Source: Opitutaceae bacterium (GTDB lineage: Bacteria > Verrucomicrobiota > Verrucomicrobiia > Opitutales > Opitutaceae). From it: a stretch of DNA of 37,652 nucleotides. Positions 1 through 7,853 of the stretch are shown one piece after another. The stretch spans positions 1-37,652 of the forward strand of contig CANJNJ010000041.1 of assembly GCA_947474995.1 (NCBI GenBank), in the 5' to 3' direction. The first letter of the stretch is position 1. Every line of letters begins with the position of its first letter. Position numbers and translations under genes: made by a program. Below the pieces are notes generated by a model. That model worked only from the letters and a program-made list of their open reading frames with translations, had not been told where the DNA came from and ran no database searches.

Positions 1-652
1 GGCTCTTGTTCCGTTCGACAAAGTCCTGCGCCTCGGCGGCGAAGAGATCGCCGGCATAGGCCACGCGCTTCGTCGCATAGCCCGTGCCTTCGACGGGGCC
101 GACCGGCGTCACCACATTGGGCAACGGCACCCGTTCGCCATTTCGCCAGAGAAAATTCGGGTAGTAATTGTGCGCGTGGGTTTGGTTCAGGAATCCGTAG
201 TAGTAATCAAAACCCTGCCGCCGCGGCTCACCTTCCTCGTCGACCAGCCCGAGGCCCCATTTGCCCACGAGGCCCGTCGCGTAGCCGGCCTGTTGCAGGA
301 CGCGGGCGACCGTCACATCTCCCGTGCGCAGCGTCTGCGCCGCGCTGTTGCCCGCCCCGGCGTTCCCGCGCACGCGCGTATGCCCCATATGCAGGCCGGT
401 CAGTAACACGCTGCGGGAAGGCGCACACACGGTGTTACCGGCATAGAATTGCGTGAACCGCATCCCTTCGGCCGCGAAGCGATCGATGTTCGGCGTCTCG
501 ATCAACTTCTGCCCGTAGCAGCCGAGTTCACCGTAACCGAGGTCGTCGGCCAGGATGAAGACGATGTTTGGCCTCGCGGGCTGCGCCCGCGAGGGAGTGG
601 CCAGGGCAAGGAAAACAGCCGGGGGGATCAGCCACCAGAGAGGCACGCGCAT
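1..652 (-). CDS. Sulfatase (arylsulfatase family), N-terminal part; C-terminus beyond left edge
   Basis: The leftward frame from ATG at 652 stays open to the window edge, giving 217 codons. It starts with a secretion signal (MRVPLWW, a hydrophobic stretch, then AQPARPN). Next come [19 protein letters not shown], with Asp36 and Asp37 as metal ligands, and VCAPSR, in which Cys76 is the expected formylglycine precursor of the C-x-P-S-R sulfatase signature. GKWGLG and a [16 protein letters not shown] segment follow, as in arylsulfatase A-type enzymes. Family knowledge: these are secreted or periplasmic calcium-dependent hydrolases that remove sulfate esters from polysaccharides or other substrates and need a formylglycine-generating enzyme. 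The substrate cannot be told. It is transcribed away from the permease at 1315, with a long repeat between the two. About half of the usual length is missing off the edge. Confidence 0.93.
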   Translation of the reverse strand, partial: MRVPLWWLIPPAVFLALATPSRAQPARPNIVFILADDLGYGELGCYGQKLIETPNIDRFAAEGMRFTQFYAGNTVCAPSRSVLLTGLHMGHTRVRGNAGAGNSAAQTLRTGDVTVARVLQQAGYATGLVGKWGLGLVDEEGEPRRQGFDYYYGFLNQTHAHNYYPNFLWRNGERVPLPNVVTPVGPVEGTGYATKRVAYAGDLFAAEAQDFVERNKS

Positions 653-711
653 GGCAGAGACGGAATCGATTGCCGTTCAGGTTTCAATGCCGCGTGCGTT
701 CGGCCTCCGTT

Positions 712-1165
712 TAGCCCCCATCCATCACGCTTTTTGTGAAGATATTTTTGTCACAGAGCGCACAGAGTTCGCACCCAGAGTTCACCGAGCCGAACAGGCT
801 GTCTTGCTCCGTGGCCTCGGTGGCTGGGCTCCGTGTCCTCTGTGACTCATGCGTTGGGTTGATCCAAGTGTGCCCATATCGATCCGGCTCGTTCCTGTTT
901 GCGACGATTTCCAAGCCCCAAACCAGTGCACAGGAGACCAAACCGAGGACAATCCGAGCTCGATCCCGGCCATTCCGATTTCTCCGGTCTCTGCCCGGCC
1001 TCGGATTGAACTCCTGTGCAAGGTCTGGGTGGCTCGTTCAACGATTGCGAGGCGCCACCCGGTCGAGGAGTCGTTTCCGGTCCGCCGTTCAATGTTTTGG
1101 CTGCTCCTTTGGCTTGCCCGCCTCTGGCGGGCTGCGGCCCTGAGCCGCGGGGCGAATTTTCCGGG
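712..1165. repeat. Long dispersed non-coding repeat, copy A
   Basis: This stretch aligns along its length with 28588-29022, in the same orientation and with small indels. The core at 902-1016 matches 28778-28892 at 113 of 115 positions. The left part, 750-846, is an imperfect hairpin: arm 750-767 (GTCACAGAGCGCACAGAG) pairs with 829-846 at 15 of 18 positions, and an inner CACCGAG/CTCGGTG pair lies between them. No transposase or convincing gene is present. Short frames shared by both copies differ by amino-acid changes at both core differences, which argues against coding. It fills most of the gap between the divergent sulfatase and permease genes, and I see nothing else in that gap. Confidence 0.85.
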
Positions 1166-1314
1166 TTGGCGGCCTCGACGGAGCTCGGCCTTCCATCGCC
1201 GGACCTCGACCGCAGATATCATCGGCAAATTCCTCTGGCTAGGGGCGCCATCTGCTGACTCCCTTCGCCGCAGCTGGATCGCCCGATCCGCTGAATCATC
1301 TTCCCCACCCCGTG

Positions 1315-2625
1315 ATGCCGAACGATTCTTCGCCCCCGAGCCTCATCCGGGCGATCGGCCGCTGGTCGCTCGTCGCCCTGGTGGTCAACAGCATCATCGG
1401 CAGCGGCATCTTCGGCCTGCCTGGCGATATCGCAAAACTCCTCGGGCCGGCCGCGCCCTGGGCCTACCTCATCGCCGCCGTGGGCATTGGCATCATCATG
1501 GCCGTCCACGCGGAACTGGCCTCGCAATTCAGCGACGCCGGCGGCCCCTACCTCTATGCGCGCGAGGCCTTCGGCCGGCTTTGCGGAATTCAAATGGGCT
1601 GGTTCGCCTGGCTCGTCCGCGTGACGTCCGGCGCGGCCAACGCGAATCTGTTCGTCATCTATTTTGGCGAGTTCTGGCGCAACGCCACGTCACCGTGGCC
1701 GCGCGCCTTGCTGCTGATCGGCCTGATTGGCGGCCTCGCCGTCGTGAATATCCGCGGGGTCCGCGGCGGAGCCCGGATTTCCAATCTGCTGACGGCGGCC
1801 AAACTCGTGCCGCTGGGAGCACTCATTGTCGCCGGGTTGCTCTTTGTCCACCGCCCGGCCAGCATCGCCGCCGCGGCGGACCCCAGCCTCGCCAGCTGGT
1901 CGAATGCCGTCATGGCCCTGATTTTTGCGTTCGGCGGCTTCGAGATGGCGCTCATCCCGATGGCCGAGGCGAAAAACCCGCGCCGCGATGCCCCGTTCGC
2001 CTTGTTCACCGGGCTCGCGATCGTGACGACCGTTTACGCCCTGATTCAGATCATCACCATGTGGTCGGTGCCCGATCTCGCGGGGCGGACGCGGCCGCTC
2101 GCGGATGCCGCGCGAGGGATCATCGGCCCGGCCGGCGCCGGGCTCATTGCCCTCGGCGCCATGCTTTCGACCTACGGTCACCTCAGCGCCCAGCTCGTTT
2201 CCACCCCGCGGCTCACTTACGCGATGGCGCAAAACGGCGACCTGCCCCCCGCTTTGGCGGCGGTGCATCCGCGGTTCCGGACCCCTTACCTATCCATCGT
2301 CCTCTGGGCGGTCGTGGTGATCGGACTGGCGATCTACGGAAGTTTTATCTGGAACGCGATTTTGTCGGCGGCGGGCCGACTGCTGACGTACTCGATTGGC
2401 TGCGCGGCCTTGATTCGTTTCCGCCACCTGCGACCAACGGCCGACGCGTTCCGGCTGCCGGCAGGCACGCTCTTCGCGGTGCTTGGAATGGTTTTTTGCT
2501 TGGCGATGATCTTTCGGATGAACGCCGAGCATGCGAAGATCATCCTCACGATCACGGTCGTCGCCGCGGTGAACTGGCTCGTGGTGCGGCGGCGGGCGCA
2601 GCGCGAAGCAAGGCCCGGAGTTTAA
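1315..2625 (+). CDS. APC-superfamily amino-acid permease
   Basis: This 436-aa integral membrane protein has about 12 hydrophobic segments. Near the N-terminus is the unwound-helix motif IGSGIFGLP (around residues 24-32), the substrate-binding signature of the amino acid-polyamine-organocation superfamily. FAFGGFEMALIPMAEAKNPRRD in the middle is the matching TM6-type segment, with the acidic and glycine residues common in APC transporters. I chose ATG at 1315; a GTG directly before it (1312) would add one residue. No Shine-Dalgarno is visible. Likely role: proton-coupled uptake or exchange of amino acids across the inner membrane; the substrate is unknown. Its TAA stop lies inside the left arm of the inverted repeat starting at 2620, so the element abuts the gene exactly. 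The aminotransferase downstream could act on the imported amino acid, but this is only inference from proximity. Confidence 0.88.
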   Translation: MPNDSSPPSLIRAIGRWSLVALVVNSIIGSGIFGLPGDIAKLLGPAAPWAYLIAAVGIGIIMAVHAELASQFSDAGGPYLYAREAFGRLCGIQMGWFAWLVRVTSGAANANLFVIYFGEFWRNATSPWPRALLLIGLIGGLAVVNIRGVRGGARISNLLTAAKLVPLGALIVAGLLFVHRPASIAAAADPSLASWSNAVMALIFAFGGFEMALIPMAEAKNPRRDAPFALFTGLAIVTTVYALIQIITMWSVPDLAGRTRPLADAARGIIGPAGAGLIALGAMLSTYGHLSAQLVSTPRLTYAMAQNGDLPPALAAVHPRFRTPYLSIVLWAVVVIGLAIYGSFIWNAILSAAGRLLTYSIGCAALIRFRHLRPTADAFRLPAGTLFAVLGMVFCLAMIFRMNAEHAKIILTITVVAAVNWLVVRRRAQREARPGV

Positions 2626-2888
2626 CCGCTAATTTTCGCTGATGTTTCGCCTCCGCAATGGCTGCGGCGATGAGCACTCACCGCCAACGGCTTTCGCGGG
2701 GCCATGGCCCCGCTGGCCACTAGAGGCTATCATGCACTTCCTCGTCGTAGTCCTCCCCGAGAGGGCAGGGCTGGAAAGTTCGATTGAACCGATCTGTCCC
2801 GCTTCTCTCGAAGCGGGCTACTTTCGGTCGAATCGGAAACCATCTGGCAAAGTGCATGACAGCCTCTAGCGAAGATTAGCGGTTAAAC
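2620..2888. repeat. Nested inverted-repeat element (three palindromes, one inside another)
   Basis: The outer arms 2620-2640 and 2868-2888 are 21 nt with one mismatch (GTTTAACCGCTAAT... against its complement). Inside, 2721-2739 and 2850-2868 form a second inverted pair of 19 nt with one mismatch (TAGAGGCTATCATGCACTT). Inside that, 2798-2805 and 2810-2817 form a perfect 8-bp hairpin with a TCTC loop. The right outer arm begins where the right inner arm ends. No open frame of note lies within. It resembles a non-autonomous, MITE-like unit, or one element inserted in another. No target-site duplication is evident. It fills the whole gap between the permease and the aminotransferase and could also end permease transcription. 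Confidence 0.8.
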
Positions 2889-2931
2889 TTGCCCCGCCGG
2901 CTTGCGGCCGCGAACACTCGCGGCCGCCCTC

Positions 2932-4092
2932 ATGCAAGAATCGCAACGCCTGCGCGCCGTTCAGTCGCCCATCATTCCTGTCATCGCGGATTTGATTCGC
3001 AGCTGCCCGGGCACGATTTCCCTTGGCCAGGGCGTCGTTAACTACGGTCCGCCGCCGTCAGCCCTCGAGCAGATGAGCCGGTTTCTCGCCGATCCGGCGA
3101 ATCACAAGTACCAGTCCGTCGCCGGCCTGCCGGCCCTGCTCGCGGCCATCGAGTCCAAGCTCGCGGCGGAAAACGGCCTGCGCGTCGGCCCGGAAAATCG
3201 CGTGATGGTGACGGCCGGCGGCAACAACGCCTTCCTCAACGCGGTGCTCGCGATCGCGGATCCCGGCGACGAGATCATCCTGCCGACGCCCTACTACTTT
3301 AATCACGAAATGGCGGTCACGATGGCGAACTGCCGGCCGGTGCTCGTGCCGACGGACGAGAACTACCAGCTGCAGCCCGACGCGATTCGCGCGGCGATCA
3401 CCGCGCGAACGCGGGCGGTCGTGACGGTCTCGCCCAATAATCCCACCGGGGCCGTGTATTCCGCCGCGGCGTTGCGCGAGGTGAATCGGCTTTGCGCGGA
3501 ACGCGGGATCTATCACATCAGCGACGAGGCCTACGAGTATTTCACCTACGACGGCGCGGAGCATTTCTCCGCCGCGTCATTGCCCGGCAGCGCGGCGCAC
3601 ACGATTTCGCTCTATTCGCTTTCGAAGGCCTACGGCTTTGCGAGCTGGCGGATCGGCTGGATGGTCTTTCCCACGCCGCTCGAGGCCGCGATGCGAAAAA
3701 TCCAGGACACGATCATGATTTGTTCGCCGGTGGTCTCGCAATTCGCCGCCATCGGCGCGCTGCAGGCCGGCCGCGCCTATGCGCAGGAAAAACTGCGCGA
3801 CATCGCCGAGGTGCGGGCCACCGCGCAGGCCCGGCTCGCGCAGGTCGAGGGCTGCCTCGTGCCGCCGGCGAAGGGCGCGTTTTATTTCCTGCTGCGCCTG
3901 GCGACCAAGCGCCACCCGATGGAAATGGCCGAGCGCCTGGTGCGGGAGCACGGCGTCGCCGTCATTCCGGGCAACGCGTTTGGGATTACGGAAGGCTGCC
4001 AACTGCGCGTCGCCTACGCCGCCTTGCCGAAAGCCACCGCGACGGAGGGGCTCGATCGGCTCGTGCGGGGACTGAATGCGCTGCTGCGGTGA
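2932..4092 (+). CDS. PLP-dependent aminotransferase, class I/II
   Basis: The protein is 386 aa, typical for fold-type I aspartate-aminotransferase-like enzymes. Visible motifs: SPNNPTGAVY (Asn170 contacts the cofactor), SDEAYEYF (Asp198 and Tyr201, pyridine-ring contacts) and SLSKAYGFASWRIGW, in which Lys232 is the Schiff-base lysine and Arg240 a phosphate ligand. C-terminal RVAYA carries the arginine that normally binds the substrate carboxylate. It should transfer amino groups between an amino acid and a 2-oxo acid in the cytoplasm; the donor is not readable. ATG 2932 was preferred to an upstream TTG (2902), because 2902 begins in the low-complexity spacer just after the inverted-repeat element and homologous starts are shorter. 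It converges on the DoxX-like gene, with a strong palindrome between them. Confidence 0.93.
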   Translation: MQESQRLRAVQSPIIPVIADLIRSCPGTISLGQGVVNYGPPPSALEQMSRFLADPANHKYQSVAGLPALLAAIESKLAAENGLRVGPENRVMVTAGGNNAFLNAVLAIADPGDEIILPTPYYFNHEMAVTMANCRPVLVPTDENYQLQPDAIRAAITARTRAVVTVSPNNPTGAVYSAAALREVNRLCAERGIYHISDEAYEYFTYDGAEHFSAASLPGSAAHTISLYSLSKAYGFASWRIGWMVFPTPLEAAMRKIQDTIMICSPVVSQFAAIGALQAGRAYAQEKLRDIAEVRATAQARLAQVEGCLVPPAKGAFYFLLRLATKRHPMEMAERLVREHGVAVIPGNAFGITEGCQLRVAYAALPKATATEGLDRLVRGLNALLR

Positions 4093-4125
4093 TCGACGGC
4101 ACTTGGCCTCTGATCAGAACCACCA

Positions 4126-4198
4126 ATGTTCGTAGTTCCGCCTTCAGGCGGAATCTGAATGAACCAGGCCTTCCGCCTGAAGGCGGAACTACGAACAT
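4126..4198. repeat. Perfect 28-bp-arm palindrome between convergent genes
   Basis: The arms 4126-4153 and 4171-4198 are exactly complementary over 28 nt, with a 17-nt loop. Each arm itself contains the near-palindrome TTCCGCCTTCAGGCGGAA. A related, more degraded copy is at 8626-8707, and a sister family with GGCTTCAGCC in place of GCCTTCAGGC lies inside a gene at 10374-10431. Positioned between the stops of the aminotransferase (4092) and the DoxX-like gene (4217), it may work as a two-way transcription terminator, but its dispersal points to a repetitive extragenic palindrome. Confidence 0.9.
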
Positions 4199-4216
4199 GG
4201 CCCGGGCACGCCAAAT

Positions 4217-4603
4217 TCAGTGATTCTTGGTTTCACACCCCAACGCCACCCACCAAACCCACGCGAGAAACACAGCTTGAAACGGCAGCCGCCACCAGAG
4301 CTGAAGCGAGGTTAACGTCGTGCCGGGCATATGGCCCTGCAAGGCGACGTGCAGGTTGGCCGGGAAGATCGCGACCAAAAGCGCGAGCAAACCCCAACCC
4401 GCCCGCCGCCGCATCGCCGGAACCAGCAGCCCCACGCCCCCGAGAGTCTCGGCGGCCCCGCTGATGAGGTTCATCGCCGACGGCCACGGCAGCCATGACG
4501 GCATCATGCCCAGATAAATTTCCGGCGCGCGAAAGTGATTCGCTCCCGCCACCACGAAAAAGAGCGCGAGCACCCAGCGCGCGATCAGCCGCGCGCGCTT
4601 CAC
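4217..4603 (-). CDS. DoxX-like small membrane protein
   Basis: A 128-aa protein with four predicted membrane helices. The N-terminal segment ARWVLALFFVVAGANHF and the motifs ISGAAETLGGVGLLVP and LVAIFPANLHVAL are typical of the DoxX/DoxD-like family. The start is GTG at 4603, and its first bases overlap the TGA stop of the upstream gene (4600-4602) in a GTGA arrangement, so the two are likely translationally coupled. The family is poorly characterised: members have been linked to thiol or quinone redox processes, and none of that can be confirmed here. It is the last gene of a leftward set with 4600-5835 and probably 5854-6132. Confidence 0.82.
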   Translation of the reverse strand: MKRARLIARWVLALFFVVAGANHFRAPEIYLGMMPSWLPWPSAMNLISGAAETLGGVGLLVPAMRRRAGWGLLALLVAIFPANLHVALQGHMPGTTLTSLQLWWRLPFQAVFLAWVWWVALGCETKNH

Positions 4604-5835
4604 GCCACCGGCGTCTTCGCCGCAGCGCCGCCGAAAAGTTCCTTGAGCGAGTGCCAGGCCTTGCGCAAACCCGCGGGCCGCACGCCTCCGCCGATCAGGT
4701 AGGCTCGCGCCAGCGTTTCCTCATGGCCGCGATAGCGCGGCGGCAAGAGGAACAGCGTGTCGGACTTTTCCGAAAGGATTGTGGAAAAAAACAGCCCCTG
4801 ACCGATCGCCATCGACGCGGGCGCTGCCGGCAACACGGCGGCACGCGGCGCCAGCCACAGCCAGGGGCGGTACATAAATTCCAGCCCGCCCTGCGTCCGC
4901 TGCACCAGCCGCCCATAAGTCCGCACCGGCACGCCGGGCAGATTGCCCCCGGCAAACATCCAGTTGTCGTTTTCCTTCGGCGTGAAGCGGTTGGTCCGGC
5001 GCGAGAAGAAATCCCAGCAAAACACAGAACCGAAAATTGTCAGGCGAAACGCCCAGCCCGCCACCAGCCACGCCACGAGGATGACGACGATCGAAAGCAA
5101 GGCTCCGACCCACGGGTTGATGGTCGCCGATAGGGTCAGCACGCCGAGCAGCGTGGTCCGGGCGCCCTTCAGCGCCGCATCGATCGCGCCCCACGGGCTG
5201 AGCAGGATGAGGACGTTGATCGCGTGCGAGGCCATCCACACGACCGCAAACATGGCGATGCCAAACGGGATCGTCAGGACGTTGAGCAGCCATGACAGAT
5301 CCACGTTCGCGAGATGGATCATCGCCAACCCGTCGGTCACGAACGGGTGGCTCTCGGCGACCTTGCTCCCGACCACCCATTTCGAAAGCGCGCCCATCGT
5401 CAGCGGGACCACTGCTCCCGCGGCGACCAATCCCGTCGCCTTGTTCTCGATCGTCTCGAGCATGTCGAAGGGTTTCTTCAGGCCGGGCGGCAAAAGCGTG
5501 CCGCAGGCGTCCTTGGCCGCACAGGCACCCACGATCAGCAGGGCGGGGACAAAAAACGTCCACTGCGCATACCAGGGCAAATCCGCCCGCGCCTTCTCAT
5601 CCTTGGCGCTGAACCATTGATAGGCCCCGTAGGCGCTGGTCCCGAGCAGGGGCGAAATCGCCATGCCCGTGACGCTCGAGATGGCCGTGGCCACGGGCGC
5701 CGCCGGCGAATGGTCGACCGGCGCCTTGGGCGCAGGCGCGGGCGCTGCCGGGGCGGCACCCGCCGCAAAGGCAAAAGGCGCGAATAGGACGCCGAGCGCA
5801 AAGGTGAGAGCGAACAGCGGAAGCAGCCGTTTCAT
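4600..5835 (-). CDS. Multi-pass membrane protein of unknown function
   Basis: The protein is 411 aa, starting at ATG 5835. It has an N-terminal signal-like helix (residues 1-25) and an Ala/Pro-rich linker (APAAPAPAPKAPVDHSP). Several hydrophobic segments follow, including TFFVPALLIVGACAA, LNVLTIPFGIAMFAVVWMA and ALLSIVVILVAWLVAGWAF. A hydrophilic C-terminal third contains a WDFFSRRTNRFTPKENDNWMF region and LFLLPPRYRGHEETLARAYLIGG. I do not recognise the family. Two cysteines in GACAAKDACG could form a disulfide. It is coupled to the downstream DoxX-like gene by a 4-nt overlap, so the two may act in the same membrane process. The 92-aa frame upstream ends 18 nt before its start. Confidence 0.8.
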   Translation of the reverse strand: MKRLLPLFALTFALGVLFAPFAFAAGAAPAAPAPAPKAPVDHSPAAPVATAISSVTGMAISPLLGTSAYGAYQWFSAKDEKARADLPWYAQWTFFVPALLIVGACAAKDACGTLLPPGLKKPFDMLETIENKATGLVAAGAVVPLTMGALSKWVVGSKVAESHPFVTDGLAMIHLANVDLSWLLNVLTIPFGIAMFAVVWMASHAINVLILLSPWGAIDAALKGARTTLLGVLTLSATINPWVGALLSIVVILVAWLVAGWAFRLTIFGSVFCWDFFSRRTNRFTPKENDNWMFAGGNLPGVPVRTYGRLVQRTQGGLEFMYRPWLWLAPRAAVLPAAPASMAIGQGLFFSTILSEKSDTLFLLPPRYRGHEETLARAYLIGGGVRPAGLRKAWHSLKELFGGAAAKTPVA

Positions 5836-5853
5836 TCCGCTAACTTGCGTAAA

Positions 5854-6132
5854 TTACGGCTTCAGGGGAAGCACAACGATGCGACGCAGCAGGCCTTCTT
5901 GAACTTTAGCCGGTCCCGAAACGGCGAGCTTGCTGGAGCCGCGACGAGGGCGTCGCGGCCCCAGTGAACGTCGGCCGAAAGTGTCGCCCAGTGGGTACCA
6001 CGGGGCTCCCGCCTCCCGCCGGCCCGATTCAATTTCGGCCACGTGGCCAAAATCAACCTTGCTGCTGGCCGCGACCAGCCTGACCGTTTTTTCGGCCGGC
6101 CCGCGGTCCAAAACCCGCGCGAATCGCTCCAT
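5854..6132 (-). CDS. Small hypothetical protein (92 aa) with a strong ribosome-binding site
   Basis: The frame reads leftward from ATG at 6132 to a TAA at 5854. Directly upstream is GGAGGAGG (6145-6138) with a 5-nt spacer, by far the best Shine-Dalgarno in the window. The product begins MERFARVLDRGPAEK and is basic in the middle (RRSLGPRRPRRGSSK), with no signal peptide or membrane helix and no family I recognise. Third codon positions are mostly G or C, as in neighbouring genes. It stops 18 nt before the 411-aa membrane protein gene, so the two and the DoxX-like gene would form one unit. Its start codon shares the sequence CATG with the start chosen for the opposite gene at 6131. The region could instead be just the 5' region of that gene. 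Confidence 0.5.
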   Translation of the reverse strand: MERFARVLDRGPAEKTVRLVAASSKVDFGHVAEIESGRREAGAPWYPLGDTFGRRSLGPRRPRRGSSKLAVSGPAKVQEGLLRRIVVLPLKP

Positions 6133-7834
6133 GCTTTCCTCCTCCCGCACTTCGCTTTGGTTCCAGCGCCGGTTGCCATGGCTTTGGGCGGCCGCCGCCG
6201 CGATGCCGATCCTTTTTGTCGCGACGACGGCCGTCAGCGGAAGCCGCAACATCGTTTACTACGACGAGTTCGAAACCGCCCTCGAACTTCTGCTGCGCAT
6301 CAATGCGGGCCTCGATTGGCGCGAACTGCTCCAGCGTCTCTTCGCGCTCAGCAATGAGCATCGCACGGTCGCGAGCCGCTTGATCTTTGCCGTCAGCTAC
6401 TGGCTGACGGGCGGCATCAATTTTCACGTCATCAGCGCGATTGGAAACCTCTTCCTGGTGGGCGCCGCGGCCATCCTCGTCGCGACCGCCGCCACCACCG
6501 AGCGCCGCGTCCGTCTCGGTGTGCTCCTGGCCTTTGGATTATTCCAGCTGGAAAACTTCGAGGGCTTCATCTGGGCCGGCGCCTCGATCGATCACTTTCA
6601 AGTGCTCACCTTTGCCGTGGCCGCCGTGGCCGCGCTCGCGCGCGGCACGCGGCCGGCCTGGGTGCTCGGCGCCGCCTGCGGCGTCTGGGCCACCTTTACC
6701 CTAGCCCACGGCGCCGTGGTCTGGCCCGTCGGTGCCCTCATGCTCTGGCAACAGCGGCGCTGGGCCTGGCTCGGGGCCTGGGGAGGCGTAACGATCGTCG
6801 CGCTGGCGATTTTCTTCTATGGGTTCGCGTTCAACCCCGGCCACCATCTCTCCACGGTGTCTTTCGGTCATGCCGCCCGGATTTTAATCTATTGGCTCAC
6901 GCTGCTCGGCGGGCCGCTCACGCTCGGCGCGGCGAAATTCGCGCCGTGGCTGGGCCTCGTTTTGCTCGGCGGGCTCGGCTATGTTTTTCGCCGCGGCGCG
7001 GCGAAGCGCGAAACGATCCCGTTTTTCACCGCCCTGTATGCCCTCGGCGCCCTCGCCCTGGTCGCTTTCGGTCGCTCGGAGCTGGCCGGCCCGCAAATCA
7101 CCTCGCGTTACCTCGTGATTGGCGACCTCGCCTGGGCGTTGTTGTTGTACATGCTGATTGAGGCGCACACGGATCCGCTGCGGCCGTATCGCGAGCTCCT
7201 CTGGCTGCTGCCGGCGCTCGTGGCCTTCAATCTCGCGGCGGACGTCAAATTCCTGCCGACCATTCAGGATTTCAACGAAATGCGGGACCGCGCCGCCACG
7301 AGCTTCATGCAATACGGGGAGGATGGCCGCGGCCTCCTGAACCTCCGCCTTCATCCGTCGCCCGGCCACGCGGAACGGCTGCTGACGCCGGCGGCGGAGC
7401 GCGGAATCTATGCCCTGCCCCGCGTCTCGCGCGCCAGGGAATTTCCCGCGGCCGAGCCAAGCACGCGGATGGTCGCGGCCCTCGACGAGTTGGTCGTCAA
7501 CGACCGCGCCGTCACCCTTGGCGGCTGGGCCATGCTCCCCGGGGAGCGCGCGCGCCGCGGCGAGGTGTTCGTTGTCCTCGACGGCAAAAACTCACGCTAC
7601 ATCTTCAGCACGCTCACCCTGCCCCGCTCGGACATCGCCAAGTACTACAACGAGCCCAGGTGGAAACTCGGCGGCTTTCGCGCCGTCCTCTTCCGGGACC
7701 AGTTGCCGGCCGAGGACTTCACCGTGGGCGTGATGATCGTGCATCGGGGCGTCGCCGAGGTCATGATGACGGCGAGCCGGGTTTTGCTGGCCCCGGGCCA
7801 GGCGCCGGCGGTGCCGCTTGCCACCAAGCCCTGA
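6131..7834 (+). CDS. Multi-pass membrane protein, GT-C glycosyltransferase-like, with C-terminal beta domain
   Basis: From ATG 6131 the product is 567 aa. The first helix (residues ~12-35) is followed by NIVYYDEFETALELLLR; an acidic Asp-Glu pair in the first outer loop is typical of GT-C fold glycosyltransferases that use lipid-linked sugars. About 9-10 further hydrophobic helices run to around residue 380. The last ~110 residues (VVNDRAVTLGGWAML ... GEVFVVLDG ... GGFRAVLF) resemble the beta-rich GGWA-type domain attached to some such enzymes. The frame is open 201 nt further upstream, but that part lies over the opposite 92-aa gene and looks non-coding. It is followed after 19 nt by the RNA methyltransferase. 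The function is inferred from architecture only; it could be a different polytopic envelope protein. Confidence 0.75.
   Translation: MLSSSRTSLWFQRRLPWLWAAAAAMPILFVATTAVSGSRNIVYYDEFETALELLLRINAGLDWRELLQRLFALSNEHRTVASRLIFAVSYWLTGGINFHVISAIGNLFLVGAAAILVATAATTERRVRLGVLLAFGLFQLENFEGFIWAGASIDHFQVLTFAVAAVAALARGTRPAWVLGAACGVWATFTLAHGAVVWPVGALMLWQQRRWAWLGAWGGVTIVALAIFFYGFAFNPGHHLSTVSFGHAARILIYWLTLLGGPLTLGAAKFAPWLGLVLLGGLGYVFRRGAAKRETIPFFTALYALGALALVAFGRSELAGPQITSRYLVIGDLAWALLLYMLIEAHTDPLRPYRELLWLLPALVAFNLAADVKFLPTIQDFNEMRDRAATSFMQYGEDGRGLLNLRLHPSPGHAERLLTPAAERGIYALPRVSRAREFPAAEPSTRMVAALDELVVNDRAVTLGGWAMLPGERARRGEVFVVLDGKNSRYIFSTLTLPRSDIAKYYNEPRWKLGGFRAVLFRDQLPAEDFTVGVMIVHRGVAEVMMTASRVLLAPGQAPAVPLATKP
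6138..6145 (-). promoter_or_regulatory. Strong Shine-Dalgarno site deciding the start of the 92-aa gene
   Basis: GGAGGAGG on the minus strand lies 5 nt before ATG 6132. Most genes here lack a recognisable ribosome-binding site, so this supports translation of the short leftward frame. Confidence 0.55.
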
Positions 7835-7853
7835 GCTCACCGAGCATCCCCGC

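Noticed and set aside
849-2642. A 597-codon rightward open frame
   Set aside because: It is the wrong frame of the APC permease extended through the non-coding repeat. The translation is rich in Arg, Pro and Gly with no domain, while the permease frame has helices and family motifs.
2642-2869. A 75-aa frame inside the nested inverted-repeat element
   Set aside because: It crosses the palindromes, has no ribosome-binding site and no recognisable composition.
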